This document shows, one piece after another, positions 24,893-34,405 of a DNA stretch of 64,000 nt (position 1 is the first letter of the stretch; each line of letters starts with the position of its first letter). The position numbers were made by a program, and so were the translations under genes. Origin of the DNA: Neptuniibacter sp048548695. GTDB lineage: Bacteria; Pseudomonadota; Gammaproteobacteria; Pseudomonadales; Balneatricaceae. Under the pieces are notes generated by a model. That model was not told where the DNA came from, searched no databases, and saw only the letters and a list, made by a program, of their open reading frames with translations. Where the stretch lies: assembly GCF_048548695.1 (NCBI RefSeq), contig NZ_JBLYIF010000012.1. One strand, given 5' to 3'.

Positions 24893-25168
24893 TTACTTAT
24901 TAACCGCGTCTTTCAGAGCCTTACCAGGCTTGAAAGTTGGCAGTGTAGCCGCAGCGATATTAATTGGATTACCAGTCTGCGGATTGCGACCAGTACGCGC
25001 AGCGCGCTCCTTAACAGCAAAAGTACCAAAGCCTACCAGCGAAACCGACTCTCCTTTCTGCAATGCGCTAGAAACAGATTCCAGAGTAGCGTCAAGTGCT
25101 CGTCCTGCAGCTGCTTTTGGAATGTCGGCTGAAGCTGCGATAGCGTCGATCAGTTCAGACTTATTCAC
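24893..25168 (-). CDS. hupB: DNA-binding protein HU, beta-type
   Basis: HU is an abundant histone-like protein that bends DNA. The 91 aa sequence has the HU fold from M-N-K-S-E-L-I-D-A-I-A to the C-terminal K-A-L-K-D-A-V-N. The DNA-binding beta arm signature G-R-N-P-Q-T-G-N-P-I-N-I is present. It sits between lon and ppiD, the standard position of hupB. A consensus promoter (25266-25237) and an AAAGGGG ribosome site lie upstream. The tRNA-Asp gene follows. Confidence 0.97.
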   Translation of the reverse strand: MNKSELIDAIAASADIPKAAAGRALDATLESVSSALQKGESVSLVGFGTFAVKERAARTGRNPQTGNPINIAAATLPTFKPGKALKDAVNK

Positions 25169-25236
25169 GTTGTTCCCCTTTATAGATCGTTATTTTTCGG
25201 TGTCCCGTTATCCATGCCCAGCAAGATGGTCTGGCA

Positions 25237-25266
25237 TTTATACCAAGGCGTAGAAAGCGGTGTCAA
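25237..25266 (-). promoter_or_regulatory. sigma-70 promoter of hupB
   Basis: A perfect TTGACA (25266-25261) is followed after 18 bp by TATAAA (25242-25237) on the minus strand. The spacer holds one arm of the inverted repeat described next. Confidence 0.88.
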
Positions 25267-25292
25267 CAACCCTCACCACCTTTCTACGCCTT
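25245..25292. repeat. 13-bp perfect inverted repeat straddling the hupB promoter
   Basis: AAGGCGTAGAAAG (25245-25257) and CTTTCTACGCCTT (25280-25292) are perfect inverted copies separated by 22 bp. One arm is between the -10 and -35 boxes of hupB and the other lies beyond the -35, right after the lon stop codon. There is no T run, so it is not an ordinary terminator. It may be a repressor operator, or a stable hairpin at the end of the lon mRNA. Confidence 0.7.
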
Positions 25293-25299
25293 GTGATGC

Positions 25300-27726
25300 C
25301 TAATGTGGCTGGATTTGGTCCACTTCTTTTTCGTTGCTCTTCTCTTTGCCAGCGACAACCTTTTTCTCATCCGCAGCTTTAGGCTTTGGCGGATACTTCA
25401 GGGCAATGTCGAGGACCTCATCAATCCACTTAACCGGCTTTATCTGCAAATCTGCTTTGATATTGTCAGGAATTTCCTTCAAATCACGCTCATTTTCCTT
25501 AGGAATAATAACGGTCTTAATGCCGCCACGATGAGCTGCAAGCAGTTTTTCCTTTAAACCACCAATCTGTAATACCTGTCCACGCAAGGTGATTTCACCG
25601 GTCATAGCGACATCCGCACGCACCGGTATGTTCGTTAGTACGGATACTAAAGCAGTACACATTCCGATACCCGCACTGGGGCCATCTTTAGGTGTTGCGC
25701 CTTCAGGCACGTGGATATGAACATCCTGTTTTTCATGGAAATCGGCATCAATGCCTAATGCATCAGAGCGATTACGCACGACTGTAAGCGCTGCCTGGAT
25801 CGATTCCTTCATCACGTCGCCCAGACTACCCGTGGTCACCTGACGGCCCTTACCGGGCACCACAGCGGTCTCAATGCTAAGAATATCACCACCAACCTGA
25901 GTCCAGGCCAGACCGGTTACCAAACCTACCTGGTCCTGCTCTTCTGCTACACCGAAATTGTATTTGCGCACGCCGCTGTAATGTTCCAGCTCTTCACCGG
26001 AGATACGCACAGGACGGCTTGTGTCATCCGCCAAAGACAACTCTTTAACCACCTTACGACAGATCTTGGCGATTTCACGTTCCAACCCTCGCACACCTGC
26101 CTCGCGGGTGTAGTATCGAATCAGACCGACAATTGCATCGTCTTCAATAACCACTTCATTCTTGGCAATACCGTTATTCTTAAACTGCTTACTCAACAGG
26201 TAGTTGCGTGCGATGTTGAGTTTCTCATCCTCGGTATAACCGGGAATCCGAATGATCTCCATGCGGTCCAGCAGCGGGCCGGGGATATTCATCGAATTAG
26301 AGGTACAAACGAACATCACATCAGACAGGTCGTAATCGACTTCCATATAGTGATCGTTGAAGCTGTTATTCTGCTCCGGATCCAGCACCTCGAGCAGCGC
26401 AGATGCAGGATCTCCGCGCTGGTCCATGCCCATCTTATCGATCTCATCCAGCAGGAACAGCGGATTCTTTACCCCAACCTTGGCCATCTTCTGCAGTAGT
26501 TTGCCTGGCATAGAACCGATATAGGTGCGACGATGACCGCGAATTTCAGCTTCATCACGCACGCCACCCAGAGCCATGCGCACATACTCACGGTTGGTCG
26601 CACGCGCCACAGAACGACCCAGAGAGGTCTTACCCACACCCGGTGGCCCCACCAGACAAAGAATCGGGCCTTTAAGTTTCTTGACGCGTTTCTGTACCGC
26701 AAGATATTCGAGAATACGGTCCTTCACCTCTTCCAGACCATAATGATCTTCGTTGAGGATTTTTTCTGCCCGTTTCATATCATGGCGCAGTTTGGAGCGC
26801 TTGAACCAAGGGATCTGCAACATCCAATCGATATAACCACGCACTACAGTGGCTTCAGCTGACATCGGAGACATCATCTTCAGCTTGTTGTATTCGTTCA
26901 TGGTTTTATCAAACGCTTCCTGAGGCATTTTCGCCTCCTGGATACGTTTTTTCAGCTCATCCATGTCGTTGGTGCCGGACTCATCCAGGTCACCCAACTC
27001 TTTCTGGATCGCTTTCATTTGTTCGTTGAGATAATACTCCCGCTGGCTTTTCTCCATCTGTTTTTTCACCCGGCCGCGAATCCGTTTTTCAACCTCAACC
27101 AGGTCGATTTCGGACTCCATCAAAGCCATCAGGTGTTCCAGACGTTCCTTGTTGCTGATCATCTCCAGCAATCGCTGCTTCTCATCCAGCTTCAGCGACA
27201 TATGTGCAGCAATAGTGTCCGCGAGGCGGCCACTATCATCGATATTCTGCAGCGAAGTGAGTACCTCAGCAGGAATCTTTTTATTCACCTGCAAGAAACG
27301 CTCAAACTGCTCCAATACTGTGCGCTTGTAGAGTTCACTTTCGGCTTCTGAAAGCTCCTCAATCTCCAGGATGCTGGATTTAGCAGTAAAGAAGCCCTGT
27401 TCTTCGCTGATCGACTGAATAGCCGCCCGATAATCACCTTCAACCAGCACTTTGACTGTGCCGTCCGGCAACTTCAGCATCTGTAGGACACTGGCGACCG
27501 TGCCAACCGGGAACAGATCGGCCACGGTAGGTTCATCATCAGAGGCATTTTTCTGTGCGACCAGCAGGATTTCTTTGTCCCCTGCCATAGCTGCTTCGAG
27601 TGCTTCGATAGATTTTTCCCGCCCGACAAACAGCGGAATAACCATGTGCGGGTATACCACCACATCCCTCAAGGGCAAAACGGGCAGTTCAATTACCTGC
27701 AGGGTCTGAGATTCTTGTTGCGTCAT
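25300..27726 (-). CDS. lon: ATP-dependent protease Lon
   Basis: Lon degrades misfolded and regulatory proteins in the cytoplasm. The 808 aa protein has the N-terminal LON domain, the AAA+ module with Walker A G-P-P-G-V-G-K-T and the C-terminal protease with Ser684 in P-K-D-G-P-S-A-G and Lys727 in G-G-L-K-E-K. A charged tail of about 30 residues (P-P-K-P-K-A-A-D-E-K-K) extends past the usual end. Expression is probably heat-inducible from the sigma-32-like promoter at 27822-27794. clpX, the usual upstream neighbour, is absent; nfuA lies there instead. Confidence 0.97.
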   Translation of the reverse strand: MTQQESQTLQVIELPVLPLRDVVVYPHMVIPLFVGREKSIEALEAAMAGDKEILLVAQKNASDDEPTVADLFPVGTVASVLQMLKLPDGTVKVLVEGDYRAAIQSISEEQGFFTAKSSILEIEELSEAESELYKRTVLEQFERFLQVNKKIPAEVLTSLQNIDDSGRLADTIAAHMSLKLDEKQRLLEMISNKERLEHLMALMESEIDLVEVEKRIRGRVKKQMEKSQREYYLNEQMKAIQKELGDLDESGTNDMDELKKRIQEAKMPQEAFDKTMNEYNKLKMMSPMSAEATVVRGYIDWMLQIPWFKRSKLRHDMKRAEKILNEDHYGLEEVKDRILEYLAVQKRVKKLKGPILCLVGPPGVGKTSLGRSVARATNREYVRMALGGVRDEAEIRGHRRTYIGSMPGKLLQKMAKVGVKNPLFLLDEIDKMGMDQRGDPASALLEVLDPEQNNSFNDHYMEVDYDLSDVMFVCTSNSMNIPGPLLDRMEIIRIPGYTEDEKLNIARNYLLSKQFKNNGIAKNEVVIEDDAIVGLIRYYTREAGVRGLEREIAKICRKVVKELSLADDTSRPVRISGEELEHYSGVRKYNFGVAEEQDQVGLVTGLAWTQVGGDILSIETAVVPGKGRQVTTGSLGDVMKESIQAALTVVRNRSDALGIDADFHEKQDVHIHVPEGATPKDGPSAGIGMCTALVSVLTNIPVRADVAMTGEITLRGQVLQIGGLKEKLLAAHRGGIKTVIIPKENERDLKEIPDNIKADLQIKPVKWIDEVLDIALKYPPKPKAADEKKVVAGKEKSNEKEVDQIQPH

Positions 27727-27793
27727 GATAGAGCAGCCTCGTCAATCGGTCCGCGATGCACTGCGGAAGAACTTTTAGAAACGCGATTAGGGT

Positions 27794-27822
27794 TACATGG
27801 GGGTCAGAAACGCTATTACAAG
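27794..27822 (-). promoter_or_regulatory. sigma-32 (RpoH) promoter of lon
   Basis: On the minus strand CTTGTAA (27822-27816; consensus CTTGAAA, one mismatch) is separated by 13 bp from CCCCATGTA (27802-27794), an exact match to the heat-shock -10 consensus CCCCATnTA. It lies about 70 bp upstream of the lon ATG, as expected for this heat-shock gene. Confidence 0.82.
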
Positions 27823-27957
27823 TATCTGAAAATAAAAATGTAACACTTGAAGGCGGTCTAAATAGGGTCGCTGTAAGGCCCACTCGCAGTGAACCTTACC
27901 CTAGCTTATATCAATAGTTAGAAGACAAACAATGCGCTGGCGCGCGAACATAATCGA

Positions 27958-28551
27958 CTATTTATAATATGCGTTTTCACGCACACTGTGATCGGTCACA
28001 TCACGAACACCCACCAAGGGTTCAATCCGCTCGACCAACGTGCGCTCGACACCATCTTTCAGCGTCATATCCACAGCACTACAACCCTGACAACCGCCGC
28101 CGAATTTGAGGATGGCAATCATGCCATCTTCCTCTTCTACCAGCTCAATCAGTTTGACCTCGCCACCATGAGAGGCCAGCCCCGGATTGATTTCCGTGTA
28201 AAGGATGTAACGAATCCGCTCATCGATTGGACTCTCATCCGACACTTTGGGCACTTTTGAATTCGGTGCCTTAATCGTCAGCTGGCCGCCCATGCGGTCC
28301 TGAGAGAAATCGATATAGGATTCTTCCAAGTATGGAATACTGTTTTTGTCGATATAAAAACGAACTTTGATCAATTCCATGATCTCGTCATCTTCATTAA
28401 CTTCATCCGGGCGGCAATAGGCCAGGCAAGTTTCTGCCTGAGGCGTGCCAGGTTGAGTAATAAAAATGCGAACCGCCATACCTTTAACGTCCTGCTTGGC
28501 CAGCAGTTCTGCCAGATAATCTTCAGCGGATGGGGTAACGGTAATAATCAT
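27958..28551 (-). CDS. nfuA: Fe-S biogenesis protein NfuA
   Basis: NfuA carries [4Fe-4S] clusters to target enzymes, especially under stress. The 197 aa protein has the degenerate A-type N-terminal domain and a C-terminal NifU-like domain with the cluster-binding motif G-G-G-C-Q-G-C-S-A-V-D. The ATG at 28551 has AGGA six bases upstream and yields the family start M-I-I-T-V; a longer frame to 28596 has no support. It is transcribed towards lon but is a separate unit. Confidence 0.96.
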   Translation of the reverse strand: MIITVTPSAEDYLAELLAKQDVKGMAVRIFITQPGTPQAETCLAYCRPDEVNEDDEIMELIKVRFYIDKNSIPYLEESYIDFSQDRMGGQLTIKAPNSKVPKVSDESPIDERIRYILYTEINPGLASHGGEVKLIELVEEEDGMIAILKFGGGCQGCSAVDMTLKDGVERTLVERIEPLVGVRDVTDHSVRENAYYK

Positions 28552-28693
28552 TCGAGATCCTGTGTGCAGTGCAGAATTATTAAGCTTAGGATACACCCTA
28601 TTTATACCCTAGTAAATTGGTCAGATATTATACAGCTCTTACACATTTATTTTCTGTTACACTCCCGCTTTTCCAGTCGTTTAAACCTTGCTG

Positions 28694-30022
28694 ATGCCAG
28701 CCACCCGCCGCTATATCACCATCCTCAGCCTCGGCCTGCCGATCATCGGCGGCATGCTGTCGCAAAGTGTTATTAATCTGGTTGATGCAGCACTGGTTGG
28801 CCAGTTAGGCGCGGCGGCATTGGCAGGGGTCGGTATCGGCAGCTATGCCAACTTTGTAGCCATCAGTCTCATCCTTGGCCTGTCATCCGGCGTACAATCG
28901 CTGGTGGCCCGGCGCAATGGCGAGGGGCGCCACGGGGAATCGGCGCGACCGGTGCACTGGGGCATTTTTATCTCTTTCGTCTATGCCCTACCCCTGAGTA
29001 TTTTGTTTATTACGCAGTCTGAGTACCTCATAAACCTGCTGAATAATGCGCCCGCCGTGCAGGAGATTGCCTCAGAATATTTTGATTACCGCACTGCTGC
29101 TATGCTGGCCATCGGCTTAAATCTGTCATTTCGCGGCTGGTGGAATGGTACGCAACGCCCGGTGATATACGTCAAAGTCCTGTTACTGACGCACCTGTTA
29201 AATATCGCCGTCAGCTACGCTCTCATTTTTGGCCATTTTGGCTTACCCCGTATGGGAGCTCCGGGGGCCGGGCTGGGAACCGCAATTGCGCTGTACACAG
29301 GCTGCATTGCCAATGCTTTGCTAGTCTGGCGTGATGCCAGACAAGCAGGTTTTATGCGCTGGCGTCGGCAATCATCCAGTGCCATTATTTCACTGTTAAG
29401 GCTATCCATCCCGCACAGCTTACAGCAACTTCTGTTTGCGCTCGCCATCTGCGCACTGATCTGGATTGTTGGTTACCTGGGCACGCAGGAGCAAGCCGTA
29501 GCCCATGTGCTGATAAACCTGGCGCTGTTTCTAATTCTGCCTGCGGTGGGGTTTGGTGTCGCAGCCACTTCTCTGGTGAGCCATGCATTGGGAGCAGGCA
29601 ATACCCGAGGGGCTTATCGCTGGGGCTGGGCAGTGTGGCGCACAGCATTGGTCGTGGTAGCCTTGCTAAGTCTGCCGTTGTGGTTAATCCCAGAGACCGT
29701 CTTAGGCGTTTTCCTACAATCGGAAGCACTGATCCAGAAAGCAACCCTGCCCCTGCAATTAACCGCTGCCGGTATCTGTGTCGATGTAGCTGGTATTGTA
29801 TTTACACAGGCCCTGCTTGGTGCCGGAGCAAACCGCACAGTGTTATTGATCAGCAGCCTGGGGCAATGGTTCTTTTTCCTGCCGCTGGCCTGGCTCATGG
29901 GCCCGGTACTAGGGTTTGGCTTGGTGGGTATCTGGTGGGTTCAACTGCTGTATCGTGCACTGTCATCGCTGGTTTTCATACATATCTGGAAAACTAGAAA
30001 ATGGATTCATATAACAATATAA
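28694..30022 (+). CDS. MATE family multidrug/metabolite exporter, DinF/NorM type
   Basis: The 442 aa inner-membrane protein has twelve hydrophobic segments in two MatE repeats. The opening I-L-S-L-G-L-P-I-I-G-G-M-L-S-Q-S and the V-D-A-A-L-V-G-Q-L-G-A-A-A-L-A-G-V motif are characteristic of cation-coupled MATE exporters. The reading frame could begin at TTG 28688, but ATG 28694 is more likely. Substrate is not readable. It is divergent from nfuA. Confidence 0.9.
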   Translation: MPATRRYITILSLGLPIIGGMLSQSVINLVDAALVGQLGAAALAGVGIGSYANFVAISLILGLSSGVQSLVARRNGEGRHGESARPVHWGIFISFVYALPLSILFITQSEYLINLLNNAPAVQEIASEYFDYRTAAMLAIGLNLSFRGWWNGTQRPVIYVKVLLLTHLLNIAVSYALIFGHFGLPRMGAPGAGLGTAIALYTGCIANALLVWRDARQAGFMRWRRQSSSAIISLLRLSIPHSLQQLLFALAICALIWIVGYLGTQEQAVAHVLINLALFLILPAVGFGVAATSLVSHALGAGNTRGAYRWGWAVWRTALVVVALLSLPLWLIPETVLGVFLQSEALIQKATLPLQLTAAGICVDVAGIVFTQALLGAGANRTVLLISSLGQWFFFLPLAWLMGPVLGFGLVGIWWVQLLYRALSSLVFIHIWKTRKWIHITI

Positions 30023-30135
30023 AATATTGTTTTTATTTGTTTTTTATATTAAAAACTGTATTCTCCTCAGGTTATTAGACTTAGTAAGCGGCGCTCTGAT
30101 AGAGTTAAAAAGGTTCTCATGCAGGAAGCCTGAAA

Positions 30136-31314
30136 ATGGATCAGCAGTCCCTCGTTTTTTCTTTTTTCCTTATTTTTACCGGCGCAGCCGTGCTGGCGTC
30201 TGTTGCACTCTATACCCGTCAACCACTGCTGGTTGCCTATATAGCGCTGGGCGCACTCATAGGCCCATACGGTTTTTCATTGGTATCCGACACCGAGCTG
30301 ATGACTGATATTTCCCACGCCGGAATTATCTTCCTACTGTTCCTGTTAGGGCTGGATATGCAACCCAGCCATCTGGTGCATATGCTGAAAAAAGCCACTC
30401 TGGTAGCAATCGGCAGCTCGGTATTGTTCTTTCTTCTTGGCTACAGCGTCAGCCTGCTATTTGGTTACACCCAGACCGAGTCCATTGTGGTGGGGGCGGC
30501 ACTGATGTTTTCCAGCACCATCATCGGCATCAAGCTGCTACCGACCACTGTGCTACATCATCGACACACAGGCGAACTGGTAGTTGGTCTGTTATTGCTA
30601 CAGGATGTAATCGCCATTCTGGTACTGCTATTTCTCTATAACAGTACCGCCAGCGGTGAAGGCAAAGACACCATGATAGAGTTTGCCAAGGCATTGGCCG
30701 CTCTGCCGTTATTAATCCTGGCAGCTTTCCTGGTAGTCAAATATGTCCTGCTAAAACTGATTACCCGGTTTGATCGGTTTCATGAATATATCTTTCTGCT
30801 GGCTCTGGGCTGGTGCCTCGGAATGGCTGAACTCGCCAACCTGTGCGGGCTGTCCGCTGAGATTGGCGCATTTGTCGCGGGTGTCGCATTGGCAACCAGC
30901 CCGATCTCGCAATATATTGCGGTCAGCCTGAAACCCCTGCGCGACTTTTTCCTGATTCTGTTCTTCTTCTCTATCGGTGCCAGCTTTAATCTGGGCCTGG
31001 TCAGCATGATTGCCCTACCTGCAATTATTCTGGCCATGCTGGTACTGGCGCTGAAGCCAATGATTTTCCGCGTGTTGCTGAGCCGCATCGATGAATCCAA
31101 AGCGCTTGGCTGGGAGGTAGGATTCCGACTGGGGCAGATCAGTGAGTTTTCCCTGCTGATCGCCTATATCGCAGCCAGCGCCAGCTTGATTGGCCAGGAA
31201 GCTTCCCATTTAATTCAGGCTACAGCCATCCTGACGTTTCTGTTTTCAAGCTACATTGTGGTGCTCAACTATCCATCACCGATTGCGGTCAATGACCGGC
31301 TGCGCCGGGATTAA
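30136..31314 (+). CDS. CPA2 family monovalent cation:proton antiporter
   Basis: The 392 aa membrane protein contains about twelve segments of the Na+/H+ exchanger fold (KefB/C, CPA2), with F-L-L-G-L-D-M-Q-P and the A-L-M-F-S-S-T-I-I-G-I-K-L motif. The conserved L-L-L-Q-D-V-I-A-I motif carries the key Asp. The C-terminal TrkA_N nucleotide-binding domain of KefB/C is missing, so the protein is a transport-domain-only type. AGGA lies 10 bp before the ATG. The stop overlaps the convergent trpD2 gene by 4 bp. Confidence 0.88.
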   Translation: MDQQSLVFSFFLIFTGAAVLASVALYTRQPLLVAYIALGALIGPYGFSLVSDTELMTDISHAGIIFLLFLLGLDMQPSHLVHMLKKATLVAIGSSVLFFLLGYSVSLLFGYTQTESIVVGAALMFSSTIIGIKLLPTTVLHHRHTGELVVGLLLLQDVIAILVLLFLYNSTASGEGKDTMIEFAKALAALPLLILAAFLVVKYVLLKLITRFDRFHEYIFLLALGWCLGMAELANLCGLSAEIGAFVAGVALATSPISQYIAVSLKPLRDFFLILFFFSIGASFNLGLVSMIALPAIILAMLVLALKPMIFRVLLSRIDESKALGWEVGFRLGQISEFSLLIAYIAASASLIGQEASHLIQATAILTFLFSSYIVVLNYPSPIAVNDRLRRD

Positions 31315-32300
31315 ACAAACCGCTGGATATCGCGCTGCTGCCATAATTGCTCCGCCTGTTGCAGCAGCGCCTCCTGATCGCCAGACTTACCCAGCAATCG
31401 CAATATCAGCGCCAGGGTAGAGATGACAGCGGCCTCCCCGTATGGGTGTGATGCCGTCCCCTGCCAAACCTGCTGTAACATCGCGGGGTCAAGCTCAGCC
31501 TCTTTGACAAAACGCTGCGGCACCGTGCGCTGCCACACAGATTCACTTAACTCGCCTTCCAGTACCCATTGCAACTGACACTCCGCATCCGGCCGAACTT
31601 CTGCCTCACCGCCATCACCTTTCAAGGTCAGGTTTCTGGGCGTACCTAACAGGCCTGCAGCACGCTGATGCATTGGCCCATAAGGCGGATGGAATACGCC
31701 ATCCACACTGCAACGGGCATCCAGCGGATTTAGCATTCGGCAGAGAGTATGTACCGGAGAACGCAATCCGAGAATGGCGCGTAACTGAATAATCTGGCCC
31801 AACGGCGGACAAAAATGATCAACCGACTGATACACAAAGCCGCAGCGGTCCAGCTCGGCTGAGGCGGCTTGCCAATCAGTGACTGGGCTGAGATTGAACT
31901 GGCTCAACATATCTTCGACATAGATACGCCCGGGAGTGTGACCGCGCGAGCCGTGCAGAAAAACTCGATAACCATGAGACGCCAGACATAATGCAACTAG
32001 AAGGTACCAAGTATGACGACGTTTTTTACCAGCATAACTGGACCAGTCCAGATCAACATTGATTCCTGCTGGCGGTGCATATCGCGCACGCACGGCATCG
32101 GCAAAACCTGCCAACTCTTCCGGCGCCTCCTCTTTCACCCGCAACAGCATTAGAAAAGCACCCAACTGCTCTGGCCTAACTTGCCCGTCGAGAATCATCC
32201 CCATGGCAATGCGGGCTTCCTCCCGATCCAGTGAACGACTGCCGGACTTACCCTTACCAAGAATACGAACGAAGGGCGCAAACGGGTGCTCTGTGGTCAT
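31311..32300 (-). CDS. TrpD2/YbiB-like nucleic-acid-binding phosphoribosyltransferase homologue
   Basis: The 329 aa protein has the fold of anthranilate phosphoribosyltransferase (helical N-terminal domain, S-R-S-L-D-R-E-E-A and a glycosyl-transferase body). It lacks the G-T-G-G-D motif that binds phosphoribosyl pyrophosphate in TrpD. The related YbiB/TrpD2 proteins bind DNA instead of making tryptophan, so an enzymatic role in tryptophan synthesis is unlikely. No trp genes are nearby. Confidence 0.78.
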   Translation of the reverse strand: MTTEHPFAPFVRILGKGKSGSRSLDREEARIAMGMILDGQVRPEQLGAFLMLLRVKEEAPEELAGFADAVRARYAPPAGINVDLDWSSYAGKKRRHTWYLLVALCLASHGYRVFLHGSRGHTPGRIYVEDMLSQFNLSPVTDWQAASAELDRCGFVYQSVDHFCPPLGQIIQLRAILGLRSPVHTLCRMLNPLDARCSVDGVFHPPYGPMHQRAAGLLGTPRNLTLKGDGGEAEVRPDAECQLQWVLEGELSESVWQRTVPQRFVKEAELDPAMLQQVWQGTASHPYGEAAVISTLALILRLLGKSGDQEALLQQAEQLWQQRDIQRFV

Positions 32301-32432
32301 AAATCAATTACTCGATGGTTTGTTATTGCATAAGTGTAATGAACTATAGGGGTATGGTTCCAGCGAGATAGACACGCCAAACCGTAAAACATTCTGCTAG
32401 AATCCGCTTTTTACCACTGCCAGCCAACACCC

Positions 32433-33782
32433 ATGAAACGAAAACCCTCACTGCTGCATCGCCGCCCGCCGGTGAAAAAAAAACCGAGCGCATTGCCAGA
32501 GCAATTGCACATAACCGGTCTGAGCCATGAAGGCCGCGGCATCGCCCGGCACGAGGGTAAAACGATCTTTGTTAGCGGTGCACTACCGGGTGAAACCATA
32601 AAGTTTCAGCTGCTAAAGCAGCACCGCCGTTTTGATGAAGCTCACTGCACTGAGATCATCGAAGCCTCTGCAGATCGCGCAGAACCACTCTGCCCGCATT
32701 ATACAAGCTGCGGCGGTTGCGATCTGCAACATCTTGCACCTGTAGTGCAACTCGTCACTAAGCAAGCATTAGTGCTAGACCAGTTGCAGCGGTTAGGTGG
32801 AGTCGTACCGGAACAGGTTGAGGCCGCGATAGAAGGCCCTCAGTGGAACTACCGGCGTAGCTGCCGCATTGGTATCAATCAACGCCAGAAAGATGGTAGC
32901 GCCCTGGTAGGCTTTCGCCGCAGAGGCAGTAACAAGCTCACAGCAATTAGCACCTGCGCGGTAGCAGAACCAGAGATAAACCTGCTACTTAAAGGCCTGC
33001 CTGATGCCCTCGCCTGTGCAGATCAGTTCAGGCAGATTACCCATGCAGAAGTTATCCTGGGTGACGACACTGGCATACTGCTGCTTAGGGTCAAAAAAGC
33101 CTTGCCGGCGACTTTGCTACAGGCATTGAAAAAGCTGACGACTGAAATCCAGCTCGGGCTGTGTTTACAGCATGATGATGGTGAGATAGTCGCTGTTGGC
33201 AACTTCCAGCCAATACTTGACTACGCGTTACCCAGCTTCACTATCAAGCTGCAGTTTGCTCCAGGTGACTTTATTCAGATCAATGCCCAGATCAATCGAG
33301 CGATGGTAGATCGTGCCCTCAACTGGCTGGCAATAGAAAGTCATGAACGCGTGCTGGATCTCTTCTCCGGCATCGGCAATTTCACCTTACCCATGGCGAC
33401 CCAGGCAGATACCGTTGTAGGAATTGAAGGTGCCGACAATATGGTCGCGCGCGCGCAAGCCAACGCGCAACTTAATCAGCTTAATAATTGTGAATTCTAC
33501 CGAGCAGACCTGAGTGCTGATTTAAGAGCTCAACCCTGGTTCAAGCAGGGGTTTGATAAGATACTGCTGGACCCCCCTCGCACCGGAGCAGCAGAGCTGA
33601 TCGAACAGATAGGCCATTATCAGGCGAAGGCAATTCTATATGTATCCTGTAATCCTGCCGCACTCGCCAGAGACGCTGCCGCACTCGGCAAACAAGGTTA
33701 TAAACTAAAACGCTTTTGTGTCATGGATATGTTTCCGCAAACTTCACATATCGAATCTCTGGCCCTGTTTGAGCGCAATTGA
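32433..33782 (+). CDS. rlmD: 23S rRNA (uracil-1939-C5)-methyltransferase
   Basis: RlmD methylates U1939 of 23S rRNA using S-adenosylmethionine. The 449 aa protein has an N-terminal TRAM domain and the [4Fe-4S] cluster cysteines C-P-H-Y-T-S-C-G-G-C (Cys87, 93, 96). The Rossmann methyltransferase motif L-D-L-F-S-G-I-G-N-F is followed by the substrate loop L-D-P-P-R-T-G and the catalytic S-C-N-P-A cysteine. A basic N-terminus (about 1-20) precedes the TRAM. The next gene starts in the overlap TGATG, so the two RNA-modification genes form an operon. Confidence 0.95.
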   Translation: MKRKPSLLHRRPPVKKKPSALPEQLHITGLSHEGRGIARHEGKTIFVSGALPGETIKFQLLKQHRRFDEAHCTEIIEASADRAEPLCPHYTSCGGCDLQHLAPVVQLVTKQALVLDQLQRLGGVVPEQVEAAIEGPQWNYRRSCRIGINQRQKDGSALVGFRRRGSNKLTAISTCAVAEPEINLLLKGLPDALACADQFRQITHAEVILGDDTGILLLRVKKALPATLLQALKKLTTEIQLGLCLQHDDGEIVAVGNFQPILDYALPSFTIKLQFAPGDFIQINAQINRAMVDRALNWLAIESHERVLDLFSGIGNFTLPMATQADTVVGIEGADNMVARAQANAQLNQLNNCEFYRADLSADLRAQPWFKQGFDKILLDPPRTGAAELIEQIGHYQAKAILYVSCNPAALARDAAALGKQGYKLKRFCVMDMFPQTSHIESLALFERN

Positions 33783-34405
33783 TGTCAATCGAAGTGCTCT
33801 ACCAGGATCATGACCTGATTGCGATCAATAAACCGGCCGACCTGCTATCAGTTCCCGGACGCGGGCCAGACAAACAGGACTGTGCATGGCGCCGTGTGCA
33901 ACAGCAATTCCCGACTGCACGCGTGGTACACCGTCTGGATTACGCCACGTCCGGCATTCTGTTATTTGCCCTGCATCTGGACGCTCAAAGAGGCCTGAAC
34001 CAAGCATTCCAGCAACGCCTGACCGACAAGCATTATATCGCCGAGGTCAGCGGTCAATTGCAAGCCGATGAAGGCAGTGTTGATCTGCCTCTGCGCTGTG
34101 ACTGGGAGAACCGCCCGTTACAGATAGTCGACTTTGAGCAAGGCAAACAGGCCCTCACCCACTGGCGCAAACTGAATGACACTGCCGAGGGCAGCAGAGT
34201 CCGTCTACACCCGATCACCGGCCGCTCCCATCAACTCAGGGTGCACATGCTGGCGCTGGGCCATCCGATAATAGGTGACCGCTTTTATGGTCATGAAAGA
34301 TGTAAAGCCGCCGCCGACCGTTTGCTGTTGCATGCAGAAGCATTGCAATTGCCACACCCCATTACCGGCAAGCCACTGCAGCTGTTTACGGCCAGTCCGT
34401 TTTAG
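33782..34405 (+). CDS. rluA: RluA-family pseudouridine synthase
   Basis: The 207 aa protein isomerises specific uridines to pseudouridine. The motif H-R-L-D-Y-A-T-S-G carries the catalytic Asp53. G-R-S-H-Q-L-R-V-H-M and G-D-R-F-Y-G complete the RluA signature. The short length without an S4 domain matches RluA (23S rRNA position 746 and tRNA position 32); target sites remain inferred. The ATG overlaps the rlmD stop. The TAG stop coincides with the left target duplication of the MITE at 34406. Confidence 0.9.
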   Translation: MSIEVLYQDHDLIAINKPADLLSVPGRGPDKQDCAWRRVQQQFPTARVVHRLDYATSGILLFALHLDAQRGLNQAFQQRLTDKHYIAEVSGQLQADEGSVDLPLRCDWENRPLQIVDFEQGKQALTHWRKLNDTAEGSRVRLHPITGRSHQLRVHMLALGHPIIGDRFYGHERCKAAADRLLLHAEALQLPHPITGKPLQLFTASPF

